From NCBI RefSeq assembly GCF_000297095.1, contig NZ_AEEA01000128.1, positions 1 through 64,000 of the forward strand: a DNA stretch of 64,000 nt, written 5' to 3'. Made by a program: the position numbers and the translations under genes. Numbering within the stretch: position 1 is the stretch's first letter; every line of letters starts with the position of its first letter. A model generated the notes under the pieces. The model did no database searches and was not told where the DNA came from. It saw nothing but the letters and a program-made list of their open reading frames with translations. Of this stretch, positions 63,996 to 64,000 are shown in pieces. This stretch comes from Treponema primitia ZAS-1 (GTDB lineage Bacteria; Spirochaetota; Spirochaetia; Treponematales; Breznakiellaceae).

Positions 63996-64000
63996 GCTAA

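Overview
The window looks like chromosome of a free-living or gut-type treponeme (Spirochaetes), possibly of the termite-gut group. The basis is indirect: a spirochaete-type TM-anchored giant coiled-coil protein, a second-type FliG, MEP-pathway isoprenoid genes (ispD, ispF, ispE), CarD next to ispDF and nth, FloA, ArfB, and a moderately GC-rich core broken by AT-rich islands. No rRNA, CRISPR array, transposase or phage structural gene was seen. One tRNA (Gln, anticodon TTG) is present.

Layout. 1-3.5 kb: comM and murE, divergent. 3.5-12.2 kb: a five-gene minus-strand regulatory cluster of two tandem MalT/LuxR-type STAND regulators, two tandem PocR-domain AraC regulators, and a corrinoid-protein homologue that has lost its cobalt-ligating His. 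12.4-17 kb: a FliG homologue, an M16C protease and a small DUF3783-like gene. 17-20.7 kb: an AT-rich island with BrnT/BrnA toxin-antitoxin, a B-box membrane protein, a lipoprotein, an XRE regulator and broken rhuM and DUF4349 genes. 20.7-24.2 kb: carD-ispD-ispF-nth, flanked by large palindromic elements. 24.2-29.3 kb: coiled-coil protein, HAD phosphatase and a secreted protein. 29.3-33 kb: a second accessory patch with VapBC, a frameshifted aldo/keto reductase, arfB, a RelBE-type module and an unrecognised two-gene module. 33-38 kb: FloA with a partner, a split chromate transporter and aspS. 38.3-47.1 kb: ispE, spoVG, tRNA-Gln, rplY, tilS, ftsH, a secreted TPR/EF-hand-like protein and a lipoprotein serine protease. 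47.2-55.5 kb: two hybrid histidine kinases and a response regulator with a class III nucleotide cyclase, probably one phosphorelay. 55.5-64 kb: PPOX protein, LolA-like and RodZ-like proteins, rimO, a UvrD/PcrA helicase, an aminotransferase remnant, two small membrane proteins, rplM and rpsI.

Three window-wide patterns stand out. (1) Many first genes have a -35/17-bp/-10 promoter ending exactly six bases before the start codon and no Shine-Dalgarno sequence, so their mRNAs are probably leaderless; this also fixes several start codons. (2) A modular family of large palindromes (called A, B, C and D here) occupies nearly all long intergenic gaps; A and B share an inner hairpin that keeps pairing through compensatory changes. 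(3) In-frame tandem repeats expand two housekeeping enzymes (MurE, UvrD). The regulatory cluster built around a cobalamin-ligand-less corrinoid protein is the best candidate for an undescribed system. All functional statements rest on reading motifs by eye; no database search was possible.
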